From: Bradyrhizobium arachidis
GTDB taxonomy: Bacteria; Pseudomonadota; Alphaproteobacteria; Rhizobiales; Xanthobacteraceae
Assembly (NCBI RefSeq): GCF_015291705.1
Contig: NZ_CP030050.1
Span: 5,642,001-5,706,000, forward strand
DNA: 64,000 nucleotides
Direction of reading: 5' to 3'
Positions 30,944 through 41,056 of the stretch are shown here, one piece after another. Under the pieces are notes generated by a model that was not told the origin of the DNA, did no database searches, and worked only from the letters and a program-made list of their open reading frames with translations. A program made the position numbers and the translations under genes. Position 1 is the stretch's first letter. Each line of letters starts with the position of its first letter.

Positions 30944-31100
30944 TCTACGACGTAAGTAGGCCATGGCTGCCATGATCTTGCAGCGCACACAGCAATAATA
31001 TACCCATCTCCCCCGTACCTTCTGGAATATCCGGCCTGCCCCACCATGTCATCGGGGCCTTCCGGGTCCGGCCCGTTTCACCATACATCGGGGACCTCTG

Positions 31101-32405
<1,305 letters not shown>

Positions 32406-32428
32406 GTCCTAGCCGAAACGGCTTTCGA

Positions 32429-32460
32429 AACGGCGCCATCGCAGGATGGCGCCGTTTTTG
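32429..32460 (+). terminator. Rho-independent terminator of gltA
   Basis: AACGGCGCCATC (32429-32440) pairs perfectly with GATGGCGCCGTT (32445-32456) around GCAG, and the stem runs into five T (about 32455-32459) and TTTG. Textbook form, 24 bases past the gltA stop. Confidence 0.93.
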
Positions 32461-32471
32461 TTTGCGTCCTT

Positions 32472-32555
32472 GTAGGGTGGGCAAAGCGCAGCGTGCCCAC
32501 CACCTCTCCGTGATGGGAACGAAACCGTGGGCACGCTTCGCTTTGCCCACCTTAC
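32472..32555. repeat. Palindromic repeat, copy 1 (left of sugar cassette)
   Basis: Outer arms 32472-32488 and 32539-32555 (GTAGGGTGGGCAAAGCG and its complement, one mismatch) enclose inner arms 32491-32500 and 32527-32536 (GCGTGCCCAC). The first 34 bases are identical to those of the element at 38907-38940, in the same orientation. It is a bradyrhizobial intergenic repeat type. Confidence 0.85.
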
Positions 32556-32625
32556 GAGACCGGCCGAATCCGCGCCCGTTGCTGCCACGCACAACAACAA
32601 GTCCGCCCATCGCGCCACCCAGCGC

Positions 32626-32673
32626 TTGACAGTCGAAACACTCCGCGCGCAAATTCTTACTCTAAGTAAGAAT
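32626..32673 (+). promoter_or_regulatory. Promoter and operator dyad of the ROK gene
   Basis: TTGACA (32626-32631) with a weak -10 (GCAAAT, 32649-32654) at 17-base spacing. Overlapping and following it is a perfect 9-3-9 dyad: ATTCTTACT (32653-32661) and AGTAAGAAT (32665-32673). The AT-rich dyad in a GC-rich region, placed over the expected transcription start, is the likely binding site of the ROK repressor itself. Confidence 0.72.
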
Positions 32674-32689
32674 GACGACAGGGATGGAA

Positions 32690-33862
32690 ATGCCGGAGCA
32701 GCCGAGAAGTCGGCGGCAGACGCGCGCTGCCATTTTGACTCATCTGCTTCAGTCGGGCGGCTCGTTCCGGCCGCCGCTGGCCAAGGCCGTGCGCCTGTCG
32801 GAAGCGAGCCTGTCGCGCATCCTGCTCGACCTGAAAGCCGAGGGCTTGATCGAGGAGGTCAGGCGCCCCGCCCCCTATGTCGGCGGCCCGACGGGCCTCG
32901 TGTCGCTCGATCGCACCGTGGCGCTTGCGGCCCTCGAGCTGACCGGCCAGTGGCTCGGTATCGGCGTCGGCGGCTTGTCGGGCGATCTGCATTACACCGA
33001 GCGCGTGCCGCTGCCGAAAACAGTGACGGTCGAGAGCGTCGGCAACGTGTTCCGCGAAGCGCTGACCTTGCTGCGCGACTGGACGCGTCGCCGCCGCATC
33101 ACGCTGGCGCAGATCGGCATCACCATTCCCGGCCTCGGCCGCCTGAGCGAGTTCGGCAACCCGATCATTCCCTGCGACGTCGGGCGGATCGGCAACATGT
33201 TCGGCGAGCTGTTCGCGGACGTTCCGGTCGCCTTCACCAATTCGGTGGTGGCGCACGCCACCTTCCATCGATGCCGCACGGAGAGCTATCCGTTCAGCGA
33301 TGCGCATCTGTTCGTCTTTGTCGGCCAGGGCGTCGCGGCGACGTGGATGGACGATCCGATCGAGGAGGATACGCTCCAGCCGGTCGAGCTCGGCCACATG
33401 GTGTTCGGCGCCGACGGACCGCGCTGCCGCTGCGGCCATCACGGCTGCGTCGAAGCCTATACGTCCCTGCCGGCGCTGGCCGAGCTTCTGCGCACCAACG
33501 AAGCGGAGTTGCTCCGGCTCGGCAGTGAATGGGTGACCACGATCCCCCTGACATCGCGGGTGCGCCAGGAATTGCGGCAGCGGTTGTTCAGGCTGGGCCT
33601 TGCCATCGGCAACACGTTGAACGTCAAGCCATGCCGCGGCGTCGTCGTCAGCGGATGGCCATCGGCTCTCTCTGAAGAGGATCGCAAAGCCGTGGTCGAC
33701 GGGATCGACGCCTGCCTGCTGGGCGGGCGGAAGCTGGCGCAGGTGTCGCTTGCCTTCGTGCCGCCCTCGAACGGCAACGATCCGCAGGCTGCCCTCGCCT
33801 TTGCCGCCTTCTGCCTCGCCAGCCGCGGCGGAATGCCCGCGGCCTCGACGGAGGCCGCCTGA
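32690..33862 (+). CDS. ROK-family transcriptional regulator
   Basis: A 390-residue sugar-responsive repressor. An N-terminal winged helix-turn-helix (about 8-65: RRQTRAAILTHLL, then LSEASLSRILLDL) is followed by the ROK sugar-kinase-like domain with the zinc signature CRCGHHGCVEAY. The kinase phosphate-binding elements are weak, as in regulators of this family. I prefer the ATG at 32690 because it has an AGGGA site, while the ATG at 32672 lies inside the operator; 32684 is also possible. It sits directly upstream of the sugar ABC genes, which it probably controls. Confidence 0.88.
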   Translation: MPEQPRSRRQTRAAILTHLLQSGGSFRPPLAKAVRLSEASLSRILLDLKAEGLIEEVRRPAPYVGGPTGLVSLDRTVALAALELTGQWLGIGVGGLSGDLHYTERVPLPKTVTVESVGNVFREALTLLRDWTRRRRITLAQIGITIPGLGRLSEFGNPIIPCDVGRIGNMFGELFADVPVAFTNSVVAHATFHRCRTESYPFSDAHLFVFVGQGVAATWMDDPIEEDTLQPVELGHMVFGADGPRCRCGHHGCVEAYTSLPALAELLRTNEAELLRLGSEWVTTIPLTSRVRQELRQRLFRLGLAIGNTLNVKPCRGVVVSGWPSALSEEDRKAVVDGIDACLLGGRKLAQVSLAFVPPSNGNDPQAALAFAAFCLASRGGMPAASTEAA

Positions 33863-33924
33863 CATGTCCTGACGCGCAGCCTCAGGCACTCAACAAGAAA
33901 GTTCACACCCGGGAGGAACTTGCC

Positions 33925-35211
33925 ATGCCGATCACAACAACAAGGCGTCGTCTGCTCGCTGGATCTGCTGCCATGCTTGCGCTGCCGGCCTTTGCCCGCG
34001 CCCAAGGCGCCGTCAAGCCGCGCCTCACCGCAATCTCGCAATGGTCGGCAGGCAGCGACGGCGCTGCCATCACCGCGCTCGGGAAGAAGTTCGAGGAGAA
34101 AGGCGGCGTCTGGCAGCACTCGCCCGTCCCCGGCTTCACCACCGAGATGATGAACAAGCTGCGCGCCCAGATCATCGCCGGCGATCCGCCGGCCTGCTCG
34201 CAGCTCAAGGGCCCCGAGATTGCGGCCTGGTCGAAGATTGCTCCGACCGTCGATCTAGACGCACTTGTCGCGGCCGCCGGCTATGAGAAGGTCGTCGCGC
34301 CGGACCTTGCAAAACTGCACAAGCCGGCCGGCAAGTGGATCGCACTGCCGCTGCAGATCTACAGCACCAACATGCTGTTCCTCTCCAAGCGCGCGATGGA
34401 TAAGGCCAAGGCCGACAAGATCCCCGTCACCTGGGCCGAGTTCAATGATCTCGCCGAGAAGATGAAAGCGGGCGGCGTCGCATATCCCGTCGCCAACGGC
34501 GGCACCCGACCCGATGATGGGCAGAAGTTCGAGGCCGCTTTGGCGGGCATCAGTCCGGCCGTCTATCGTACGGCCATCATGAATCTCGACGAGAAGGCCC
34601 TGAAGGCCCCCGAGATCAAGGCTGCGTTCGTGCAGGTCCGTAAGATCGCCGATTGGATGGACCCGAACGTCGGTGCCCAGCATTTCTCGACCAATCTGAA
34701 GCGCTTCGTCGACGGCGACATGGGCATGATGATCATGGGCGGCTGGGCGCAGGGCGTGTTGCGCAACGCCGGCTTCAAGTTCGAGGACTTCATGATCGCC
34801 CCGGGCCCGAGCGACAATGGCAAGCCGGTCTTTCTGCTGAATGCCGATGCCTTCATCTTCTGGCAGCGCAAGGAGGCAGACCTGCAAGCCGGGCAGACGC
34901 TGATGGCCCAGCTCGTCATGGATCCGGCGATCCAGACGATGTACTCGCAGATCACGGGATCGATCCCAGTGCGCACCGATGTCGATCTCTCCGGTGAAGG
35001 CTGGTCGGACGGTCAACGGCGGACCGCCGCAGCTCTGAAGGACGCGATCGCCAGCAATCAGGCCGTCCTCAGTCTTGCGCACAACATGGCGCAGGAAAAC
35101 GGCATGACGGCAGCGATGATCGACGTGATCACGGAGTTCGTGAAGAACAAGACGATCAAGCCGGAGCAAGCAGCCACGCGCCTCGCCGAAGCCGTCGAGA
35201 GTGCCCGTTGA
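33925..35211 (+). CDS. Carbohydrate ABC transporter, substrate-binding protein
   Basis: Periplasmic binding protein of family 1 type, 428 residues. The N-terminus has a Tat-like signal (TTTRRRLLAGSAAMLALPAFARA), suggesting export in folded form. The mature region shows the two-lobe pattern with QWSAGSDGAAITALGKKFEEKG near the start and MIMGGWAQGVL in the second lobe. A GGGAGGAA ribosome site precedes the ATG. It overlaps the first permease gene by four bases. The bound sugar is not evident; a monosaccharide or polyol is likely from the SDR partner. Confidence 0.93.
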   Translation: MPITTTRRRLLAGSAAMLALPAFARAQGAVKPRLTAISQWSAGSDGAAITALGKKFEEKGGVWQHSPVPGFTTEMMNKLRAQIIAGDPPACSQLKGPEIAAWSKIAPTVDLDALVAAAGYEKVVAPDLAKLHKPAGKWIALPLQIYSTNMLFLSKRAMDKAKADKIPVTWAEFNDLAEKMKAGGVAYPVANGGTRPDDGQKFEAALAGISPAVYRTAIMNLDEKALKAPEIKAAFVQVRKIADWMDPNVGAQHFSTNLKRFVDGDMGMMIMGGWAQGVLRNAGFKFEDFMIAPGPSDNGKPVFLLNADAFIFWQRKEADLQAGQTLMAQLVMDPAIQTMYSQITGSIPVRTDVDLSGEGWSDGQRRTAAALKDAIASNQAVLSLAHNMAQENGMTAAMIDVITEFVKNKTIKPEQAATRLAEAVESAR

Positions 35212-36131
35212 CCATCGCCGTCTCGACAAGACCGGGCCGGCCGGCGGCGTCTGACATGGTCCGCCGGCTGCCCGAAATTCTCACGATCTGGGTGCCGCTG
35301 CTGCTGTCCGCAGCGCACCTCATCGCGTTCTCGCTGTGGACGATCTGGATATCGTTCACACCATCCACGCTGGTTCCTGTTACGGGCTGGGTGGGTTTGC
35401 GCAACTATTCCGCGGTCGCGGCCTCACGGAACTGGCAGATCGCCCTCGACAATCTGCTGCTGTTTGGCAGCGCCTTCGTGTTGCTGAGTCTGGCGACTGG
35501 CCTCGTCCTTGCCATCCTGCTCGATCAGCGCATCCGCGGCGAGAACGTGCTGCGCTCCATCTTCCTCTATCCCCTGGCGGTGTCGTTCGTGGTCACCGGC
35601 ACGGTCTGGAGCTGGCTGCTCAATCCCGGCCTGGGAATCCAGAAGCTGGTCCACGACCTCGGCTGGACCTCCTTCCGGTTCGACTGGCTGATCGACCGCG
35701 ACATGGCGATCTGGACCATCGTCATCGCGGCGATCTGGCAATCCTCCGGCTTTGCCATGGCGCTCTTCCTCGCCGGCCTCCGCTCCGTCGATGCCGACCT
35801 GATCAAGGCCGCGCAGATCGACGGCGCCGGACCTATCAGGATGTACCGGCGCGTCATCCTGCCGACGCTTTGGCCGATCACCGTCACCGTCATAGTCATC
35901 CAGCTACAGTTCGCGATATCGACCTTCGACCTCGTCCGCGCGCTCACCAATGGCGGGCCTGGGATCGCGACCCAACTGCCGGCGCTCGTCGTCTATGATC
36001 TGATGTTCCAGCGCAGCCTGCTCGGCCGGGGCGCGGCCGCGGCGGTGCTCATGCTGCTCATCCTTCTTGCGGTGCTGCTGCCCTATGCAGCGTGGCGCTA
36101 TATCCAGCGGCGGCGGGCGATCCATGCGTGA
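35208..36131 (+). CDS. Sugar ABC transporter permease 1
   Basis: A 307-residue membrane subunit with six predicted helices and the ATPase-contact EAA loop at about 195-215 (LIKAAQIDGAGPIRMYRRVILP). It is of the MalF/UgpA-like type. The start is TTG at 35208 overlapping the upstream stop; an internal ATG at 35256 is an alternative that would shorten the cytoplasmic N-terminus by 16 residues. It overlaps the next permease by 8 bases. Confidence 0.92.
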   Translation: MTIAVSTRPGRPAASDMVRRLPEILTIWVPLLLSAAHLIAFSLWTIWISFTPSTLVPVTGWVGLRNYSAVAASRNWQIALDNLLLFGSAFVLLSLATGLVLAILLDQRIRGENVLRSIFLYPLAVSFVVTGTVWSWLLNPGLGIQKLVHDLGWTSFRFDWLIDRDMAIWTIVIAAIWQSSGFAMALFLAGLRSVDADLIKAAQIDGAGPIRMYRRVILPTLWPITVTVIVIQLQFAISTFDLVRALTNGGPGIATQLPALVVYDLMFQRSLLGRGAAAAVLMLLILLAVLLPYAAWRYIQRRRAIHA

Positions 36132-36981
36132 GCGGACCTTCGCCCCAAGCCGGATCCTGATCTATCTCGTCGTTTCGCTGATCGCCGTCGCATGGCTCGC
36201 GCCATTAGCCGTTGTCGTGCTGAATTCGCTCCGCAGCAACGAGGAGATCGCGCAGGGCTCGATGATCGGCTGGCCGCAGCACCTGGCATGGAGCAACTAC
36301 GCCGCCGCCTGGAGCGGCTTCTGCGTCGCCGAGACCTGTGCCGGCATCCGGCCGTACATGCTGAACTCCGCGATCGTGACCATTCCCGCGACGATCTTCT
36401 CCACCCTGCTTGGCGCGGTCGCCGGTTACGCGGTCACGCTCTGGCGCTTTCGCGGCGACAGCTGGATCTACGGCATCGTCACGCTCGGCATCTTCCTGCC
36501 GCAGCAGATGCGCTTGCTGCCCTGGACCATCGTGCTGCGCGACACCGGCCTGATGAACACGCTCACCGGCTTGGTCGTGATCCACACGATCCAGGGGCTT
36601 TCCTTCACCACCCTGTTCTGCCGAAACTACTACGTGGCCATCCCCCCGGAGTTGATCAGAGCCGCGCGCATCGATGGCGCAGGGTTCTTTCGCATTTTCT
36701 GGCGCATCATCCTGCCGCTCTCGCCGCCGATCCTAGTCGTCACCGTGATCTGGCAGTTCACGCATATCTGGAACGAGTTCCTCTATGGCGTGACATTCAC
36801 GACCGGTCAGCAGCAGCCGGTCACAGCAGCGCTGATCGCGCTCTCCGCCGCGGTCGCCGATATCCCGCAGCATGGCGTACAAAGCGCCGCGGTCATGATC
36901 GCCGCCCTGCCGACGCTGCTGATCTATCTGATCGGCGGCAAGTACTTCGTGCGCGGCCTCACCGCAGGCGCAGTGAAATGA
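36124..36981 (+). CDS. Sugar ABC transporter permease 2
   Basis: A 285-residue MalG/UgpE-like membrane subunit: about six helices and the EAA loop LIRAARIDGAGFFRIFWRII around residue 180-200. ATG 36124 lies within the end of the previous gene (8-base overlap), showing translational coupling. An extended frame from 36067 is antagonistic to the overlap and has no family match. The ATPase gene follows 10 bases later. Confidence 0.93.
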   Translation: MRERTFAPSRILIYLVVSLIAVAWLAPLAVVVLNSLRSNEEIAQGSMIGWPQHLAWSNYAAAWSGFCVAETCAGIRPYMLNSAIVTIPATIFSTLLGAVAGYAVTLWRFRGDSWIYGIVTLGIFLPQQMRLLPWTIVLRDTGLMNTLTGLVVIHTIQGLSFTTLFCRNYYVAIPPELIRAARIDGAGFFRIFWRIILPLSPPILVVTVIWQFTHIWNEFLYGVTFTTGQQQPVTAALIALSAAVADIPQHGVQSAAVMIAALPTLLIYLIGGKYFVRGLTAGAVK

Positions 36982-36991
36982 TGGATCTGTC

Positions 36992-38101
36992 ATGACAGCA
37001 CTGAGCATTCGCGCCCTGTCGAAGCGCTACGCCAATCTGGAGGTGCTGAAGGGCATCAACCTCGACATCGAGAGCGGCGAGTTCACCGTGCTGGTCGGGC
37101 CGTCCGGCTGCGGCAAGTCCACGCTGCTCAACATCGTCGCCGGGCTCGATCGCGCCAGCGCAGGCACGGTGGAAATCGGCGGACGTGTCGTCAATGACGT
37201 CCCGCCAAAAGACCGCGACATCGCCATGGTGTTCCAGTCCTACGCGCTCTACCCGTCGATGACGGTGCGCCAGAACATCACCTTTGGCATGGAATGCCGC
37301 CACGTCCCGAAGGCGGAGCAGGAGAAGGCGGTCGCGAATGTCGCAAAACTGCTGCAGATCGAGCCGCTGCTCGGCCGCAAGCCGTCGCAGCTCTCAGGCG
37401 GCCAGCGCCAGCGCGTGGCGATGGGCCGCGCGCTGGTGCGCGATCCCCTGCTCTTTTTGTTCGACGAGCCGCTCTCCAACCTCGATGCAAAACTGCGCGT
37501 CGAGATGCGGATGGAGATCAAGCGGCTGCACCAGCGCATCGGCGCCACCATCATCTATGTCACCCACGACCAGATCGAGGCGATGACGATGGCGACACGG
37601 ATCGCCGTGATGCATCAGGGCAGCGTGCAGCAATTCGCCGACCCCGATACCGTGTACCGCTATCCCGCCAATCTGTTCGTCGCCCGCTTCATGGGCTCGC
37701 CGCCGATGAACACCATGCCGGCCCGGCTCGAGGCAGATAGCAGCGGGCCGGTGGCCGTGATCGGCCCTGGACGACCGGACGAAGTTCGTCTGCGCCTGCG
37801 GGGACACGACGGAGCAGCGTCCTATGTCGGCCGCGACGTCGTCGTCGGGATCAGGCCGGAATGCATCGCCGAGGCCGGCCGCGTCTTTTCCGCAGAAGCC
37901 CCCGTCCTTGTCGATGCGCCAGTTGAGATGGTCGAGCCGACCGGCGCCGAGACCATCGTCCTGCTGCGGCTTGGCGGTGAGCCGGCGCAGGCGCGCATCT
38001 CACCGGATATCCGCCCCGCGCCGGGTGCGACCGCGTCCTTCGCGCTCGACACCCGCCGCATTTGCCTGTTCGACCCAGAGACGGAGCGACTGATCGCATG
38101 A
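36992..38101 (+). CDS. Sugar ABC transporter ATP-binding protein (UgpC/MalK type)
   Basis: The 369-residue ATPase energises the uptake system. Walker A is GPSGCGKST (about 38-46), the signature LSGGQRQRVAMGRAL, Walker B LLFLFDEPLSNLDAKLR and the switch His in YVTHDQIEAM. The C-terminal about 130 residues form the OB/TOBE region that in MalK-type subunits takes part in regulation. Its stop overlaps the SDR start (ATGA), so all four or five genes form one operon behind the binding protein. Confidence 0.95.
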   Translation: MTALSIRALSKRYANLEVLKGINLDIESGEFTVLVGPSGCGKSTLLNIVAGLDRASAGTVEIGGRVVNDVPPKDRDIAMVFQSYALYPSMTVRQNITFGMECRHVPKAEQEKAVANVAKLLQIEPLLGRKPSQLSGGQRQRVAMGRALVRDPLLFLFDEPLSNLDAKLRVEMRMEIKRLHQRIGATIIYVTHDQIEAMTMATRIAVMHQGSVQQFADPDTVYRYPANLFVARFMGSPPMNTMPARLEADSSGPVAVIGPGRPDEVRLRLRGHDGAASYVGRDVVVGIRPECIAEAGRVFSAEAPVLVDAPVEMVEPTGAETIVLLRLGGEPAQARISPDIRPAPGATASFALDTRRICLFDPETERLIA

Positions 38102-38868
38102 CTGAAGTCACCTATTCCAGCCTTGCCGGCCGCGTGGTGCTGATCACCGGCGGCGCCAGCGGCATCGGCGCGGCCTTCGTGCGCGCCTTCGCCGCCCAGA
38201 AAGCCCGTGTTGCCTTCCTTGACATCGATCAGGATGCGGGCAAGGCGTTGGTACGAGAAGTGACCGCCGCATCCGACAGCGCCCCTCTCTTCGTGCCCTG
38301 CGACCTCCTCGATATCGACGCCTTGCGCGCTGCAATCGTGCAGGTTCAACAGGTACTCGGCGACACCGCGGTCCTCGTCAACAACGCCGCCAACGACCAG
38401 CGTCAGGCGCTGGCCGAGGTGACGCCGGCCGAGTTCGACTGGACGATCGGGGTCAACCTCAAGCACGTCTTCTTTGCCGCACAGGCCGTGGTGCCGCAGA
38501 TGCAGGCGCGCGGCGGCGGCTCGATCATCAACATGTCATCGGTGGCGTGGATGCGCGGCGCGCCGCAACTGCCGGTCTATGCCGGGGCGAAGGCGGCGAT
38601 CGTCGGCTTCACCAATTCGCTGGCGCGGTCCGTCGGCCCCGACCGCATCCGCGTCAACGCGATCGCACCGGGCATGGTGATCACCGAGCGCCAGCGCCGG
38701 CTGTGGTATCCGGACGAGCAAGCCATCGCCGAGATTCGCCGCACCCGACAGGCGGTCCCTGACGCGGTGACGCCGGAGGACATCGCGAGCATGGCGCTGT
38801 TTCTCGCATCCGACGAGAGCCAGCGGATCACCAGCCAGTGCTTCCGGGTCGATGGTGGCCTGGGTTAG
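38098..38868 (+). CDS. SDR-family oxidoreductase of the sugar cassette
   Basis: A 256-residue classical short-chain dehydrogenase: cofactor motif TGGASGIG, NNAAN in place of the usual NNAG, Ser in NMSSVAWM, and the YAGAKAA active site. The C-terminal segment FLASDESQRITSQCFRVDGG is standard. ATG 38098 overlaps the ATPase stop. Being the last gene of a sugar-uptake operon, it probably oxidises the imported sugar or polyol; this is inferred from position. Confidence 0.92.
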   Translation: MTEVTYSSLAGRVVLITGGASGIGAAFVRAFAAQKARVAFLDIDQDAGKALVREVTAASDSAPLFVPCDLLDIDALRAAIVQVQQVLGDTAVLVNNAANDQRQALAEVTPAEFDWTIGVNLKHVFFAAQAVVPQMQARGGGSIINMSSVAWMRGAPQLPVYAGAKAAIVGFTNSLARSVGPDRIRVNAIAPGMVITERQRRLWYPDEQAIAEIRRTRQAVPDAVTPEDIASMALFLASDESQRITSQCFRVDGGLG

Positions 38869-38906
38869 GCATGATCCGGCCACGCTAGCGCAACATGCGC
38901 GGTATC

Positions 38907-38992
38907 GTAGGGTGGGCAAAGCGCAGCGTGCCCACCACCTTTCCGCAGCTAAGAGAAAAAAGGTGGGCACGCTTTCGCTTTGCCCACCCTAC
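38907..38992. repeat. Palindromic repeat, copy 2 (right of sugar cassette)
   Basis: Outer arms 38907-38923 and 38976-38992 are perfect inverted 17-mers (GTAGGGTGGGCAAAGCG); inner arms 38926-38936 and 38962-38972 (GCGTGCCCACC) are also perfect. It matches the copy at 32472 in the same orientation, with a differing loop. It separates the SDR gene from lpxB, whose genes converge here. Confidence 0.87.
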
Positions 38993-39004
38993 AAGACCGT
39001 CGTC

Positions 39005-40180
39005 TTAGCGCCGGCCCTTCCGCATCGTCGCCAGCACGATGTCCGCGGCGAGCACGCTCGGCGATCTGTTGCCGGTCGACATAACCTGATCAAGCTGCGC
39101 AAAGGCTTCGACCTGCTCCCGGCGCAGCGGCGAGTCCGTCAGTGCGTCGGCGAGCGCCGGCGCGAGCTTCTCGGGCGTGCAATCCTCCTGCAAGAACTCC
39201 GGAATGACGTCCTTGCCGATCACGAGGTTGGCGAGGATCACCGAGGAGACGCGGATCGCGCGGCGCAGGATGAAGGCTTCCATCGCGCCGACGCGGTACG
39301 CCGTGACCATCGGAATGCCCGACAGCGCGAGTTCGAGCGTCACCGTTCCCGACTTTGCCAGCGCCGCACGCGCCAGACGGAAGACTGCGCGCTTCTCGTT
39401 CTCGCCGACCACGATCCGCGGCTTGACCGGCCAGTTCGCGGTGCCCTCGCGCACGGTGGCTTCGAGATGCGGCATGGTCGGCAGCATCAATTCGAACGCA
39501 CGCCCTTCCGCCTGAAGCCGTCCGAGGGTTGCGCCAAACACCTCGAGATGATGCCGGATCTCGCTGCGGCGGCTGCCGGGCAGCACCAGCAGCACTGGCG
39601 GGTCGGCATCGCGGCGGCGCTGCTCGTCGGCATTCGGGCGCAGCGAGGCCAATTGCTCGATCAGGGGATGGCCGACATAGCTGCAGGGCGGCCCGCCGAG
39701 CTTGCGGTATTCCTCCGGCTCGAACGGCAGCAGGCCGAGCACATGGTCGACATAGCCGAGCATGGTCCGCGCCCGTCCCGGCCGCCACGCCCAGAGCTGC
39801 GGCGAGACGTAATCGACCACCGGGATCGCGGGATTCTTCGCGCGCACGCGGCGGGCGACGCGATGGGTGAAATCCGGGCTGTCGATGATGACGAGCGCGT
39901 CCGGCGCGGCCTCCACCACGGCGTCCACGGTCTGGCGGATCAGCCGCAGGATTTTCGGCAGTTGCTGCACCACTGCGGCGAAGCCCACGATCGACAGCTC
40001 CTCGATCGGAAACAGCGACTCCAGCCCCTCGCGCGCCATGGTGCGGCCGCCGACGCCTTCGAACTGCACGCCATCGCCGAGGCGCTGGCGCAGCACCTTC
40101 ATCAGGGCGCTGCCGAGCCTGTCGCCGGATTCCTCCGTCGCGATCAGGAAGATCCTGCGCTTGGGATCGCGGCCCTGCAT
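39005..40180 (-). CDS. lpxB: Lipid-A-disaccharide synthase
   Basis: Joins UDP-2,3-diacylglucosamine and lipid X to make the lipid A disaccharide backbone. The 391-residue GT19 glycosyltransferase has ATEESGDRLGSALMK near the start, SPQLWAWRPGRA and VLPGSRRSEI in the middle. ATG 40180 overlaps the lpxI stop by one base (TGATG); a GTG one codon upstream is possible. It is the last gene of the lpxD-fabZ-lpxA-lpxI-lpxB run. Confidence 0.97.
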   Translation of the reverse strand: MQGRDPKRRIFLIATEESGDRLGSALMKVLRQRLGDGVQFEGVGGRTMAREGLESLFPIEELSIVGFAAVVQQLPKILRLIRQTVDAVVEAAPDALVIIDSPDFTHRVARRVRAKNPAIPVVDYVSPQLWAWRPGRARTMLGYVDHVLGLLPFEPEEYRKLGGPPCSYVGHPLIEQLASLRPNADEQRRRDADPPVLLVLPGSRRSEIRHHLEVFGATLGRLQAEGRAFELMLPTMPHLEATVREGTANWPVKPRIVVGENEKRAVFRLARAALAKSGTVTLELALSGIPMVTAYRVGAMEAFILRRAIRVSSVILANLVIGKDVIPEFLQEDCTPEKLAPALADALTDSPLRREQVEAFAQLDQVMSTGNRSPSVLAADIVLATMRKGRR

Positions 40181-41049
40181 CACGCTGTCAGCCCGATGAT
40201 GAAGAGATACTTTGCGTCGGCGAGCGCGATCATCGCCTGCGGCTCGGCGGCGATGGTGTTGCCGGCGATGACGGCGATGCCGGCAAGGCCGGCCTTGGCG
40301 ACACCTTCGATGGTGCGCGGGCCGATCGTCGGCAGGTCGAAGCGCAGATCCTGGCCGCTCTTCGGCGCCTTCACCAGCACGCCGCGGCCCGTGGCGGCGC
40401 GGATCCGCCCCTCCTCGCGCAGGCGTGCGACGCGCGCCAGCAGCGCGTCGGTGCCCTCGATGTCCTCGACCGCCACCACATGGCCGTCGATCACCACCGC
40501 AGCCTGACCGATGTCGAACGGGCCGAGCGCGGTCAGCACCGCGCGGCCGCGCTCGATGTCTGCCTTGGCATTGTCGGCCGGCCAGGCGCGGGTGATGCAG
40601 CCCTCGGGCATCAGCAGATCGGGCGCGACATCCTTGATGCCGATCATGCGAAAGCCATCCTGCTCGAGGATGCGGCCGACGCCGGACAACAGATGATCGT
40701 CGCCGCCGCGGAAGGCGCGGATGACGTTGCCGAGCAGACGCAGCGTCTTGATGTCGAACCTGATCTCGGAGAGCGAGGGCCGCACCAAGGTGCCGATGAA
40801 GATCAGGTCGCGGCAGCCTTCCTCGCGGAACAGCCGCATGGCGCGGCCGAGCTGGCCGACCGAGATCCAGCGATGGCGGAATTTCTCCACCCGCGCTGGA
40901 TCGCAGGCCCCGCGCAGCGGGAACAGCACCGGCGTGATGCCGCGCGCGGCGAGCGAGTCGGCGACCGCGAACGGCATCGCGCCGCCGCCGGCGACAATTC
41001 CGACCGGCGATGAAAACTCCGAAGCCGCCGATGTCATGCCCGCGGCCAT
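40180..41049 (-). CDS. lpxI: UDP-2,3-diacylglucosamine diphosphatase LpxI
   Basis: Hydrolyses UDP-2,3-diacylglucosamine to lipid X; LpxI replaces LpxH in Alphaproteobacteria. 289 residues with N-terminal VGIVAGGGAMPF, central VGRILEQDGFRMIG and C-terminal DLRFDLPTIGPRTI, matching the former DUF1009. The start is ATG 41049, 7 bases past the lpxA stop; 41037 is an alternative. A much longer in-frame extension to 41226 overlaps lpxA and is rejected. It is tightly coupled to lpxB. Confidence 0.94.
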   Translation of the reverse strand: MAAGMTSAASEFSSPVGIVAGGGAMPFAVADSLAARGITPVLFPLRGACDPARVEKFRHRWISVGQLGRAMRLFREEGCRDLIFIGTLVRPSLSEIRFDIKTLRLLGNVIRAFRGGDDHLLSGVGRILEQDGFRMIGIKDVAPDLLMPEGCITRAWPADNAKADIERGRAVLTALGPFDIGQAAVVIDGHVVAVEDIEGTDALLARVARLREEGRIRAATGRGVLVKAPKSGQDLRFDLPTIGPRTIEGVAKAGLAGIAVIAGNTIAAEPQAMIALADAKYLFIIGLTA

Positions 41050-41056
41050 GTCAGGA

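Noticed and set aside
30944..31100. Candidate promoter TTGCAG...TATACC before gltA
   Set aside because: Spacer of 15 bases and poor hexamers; no better than chance.
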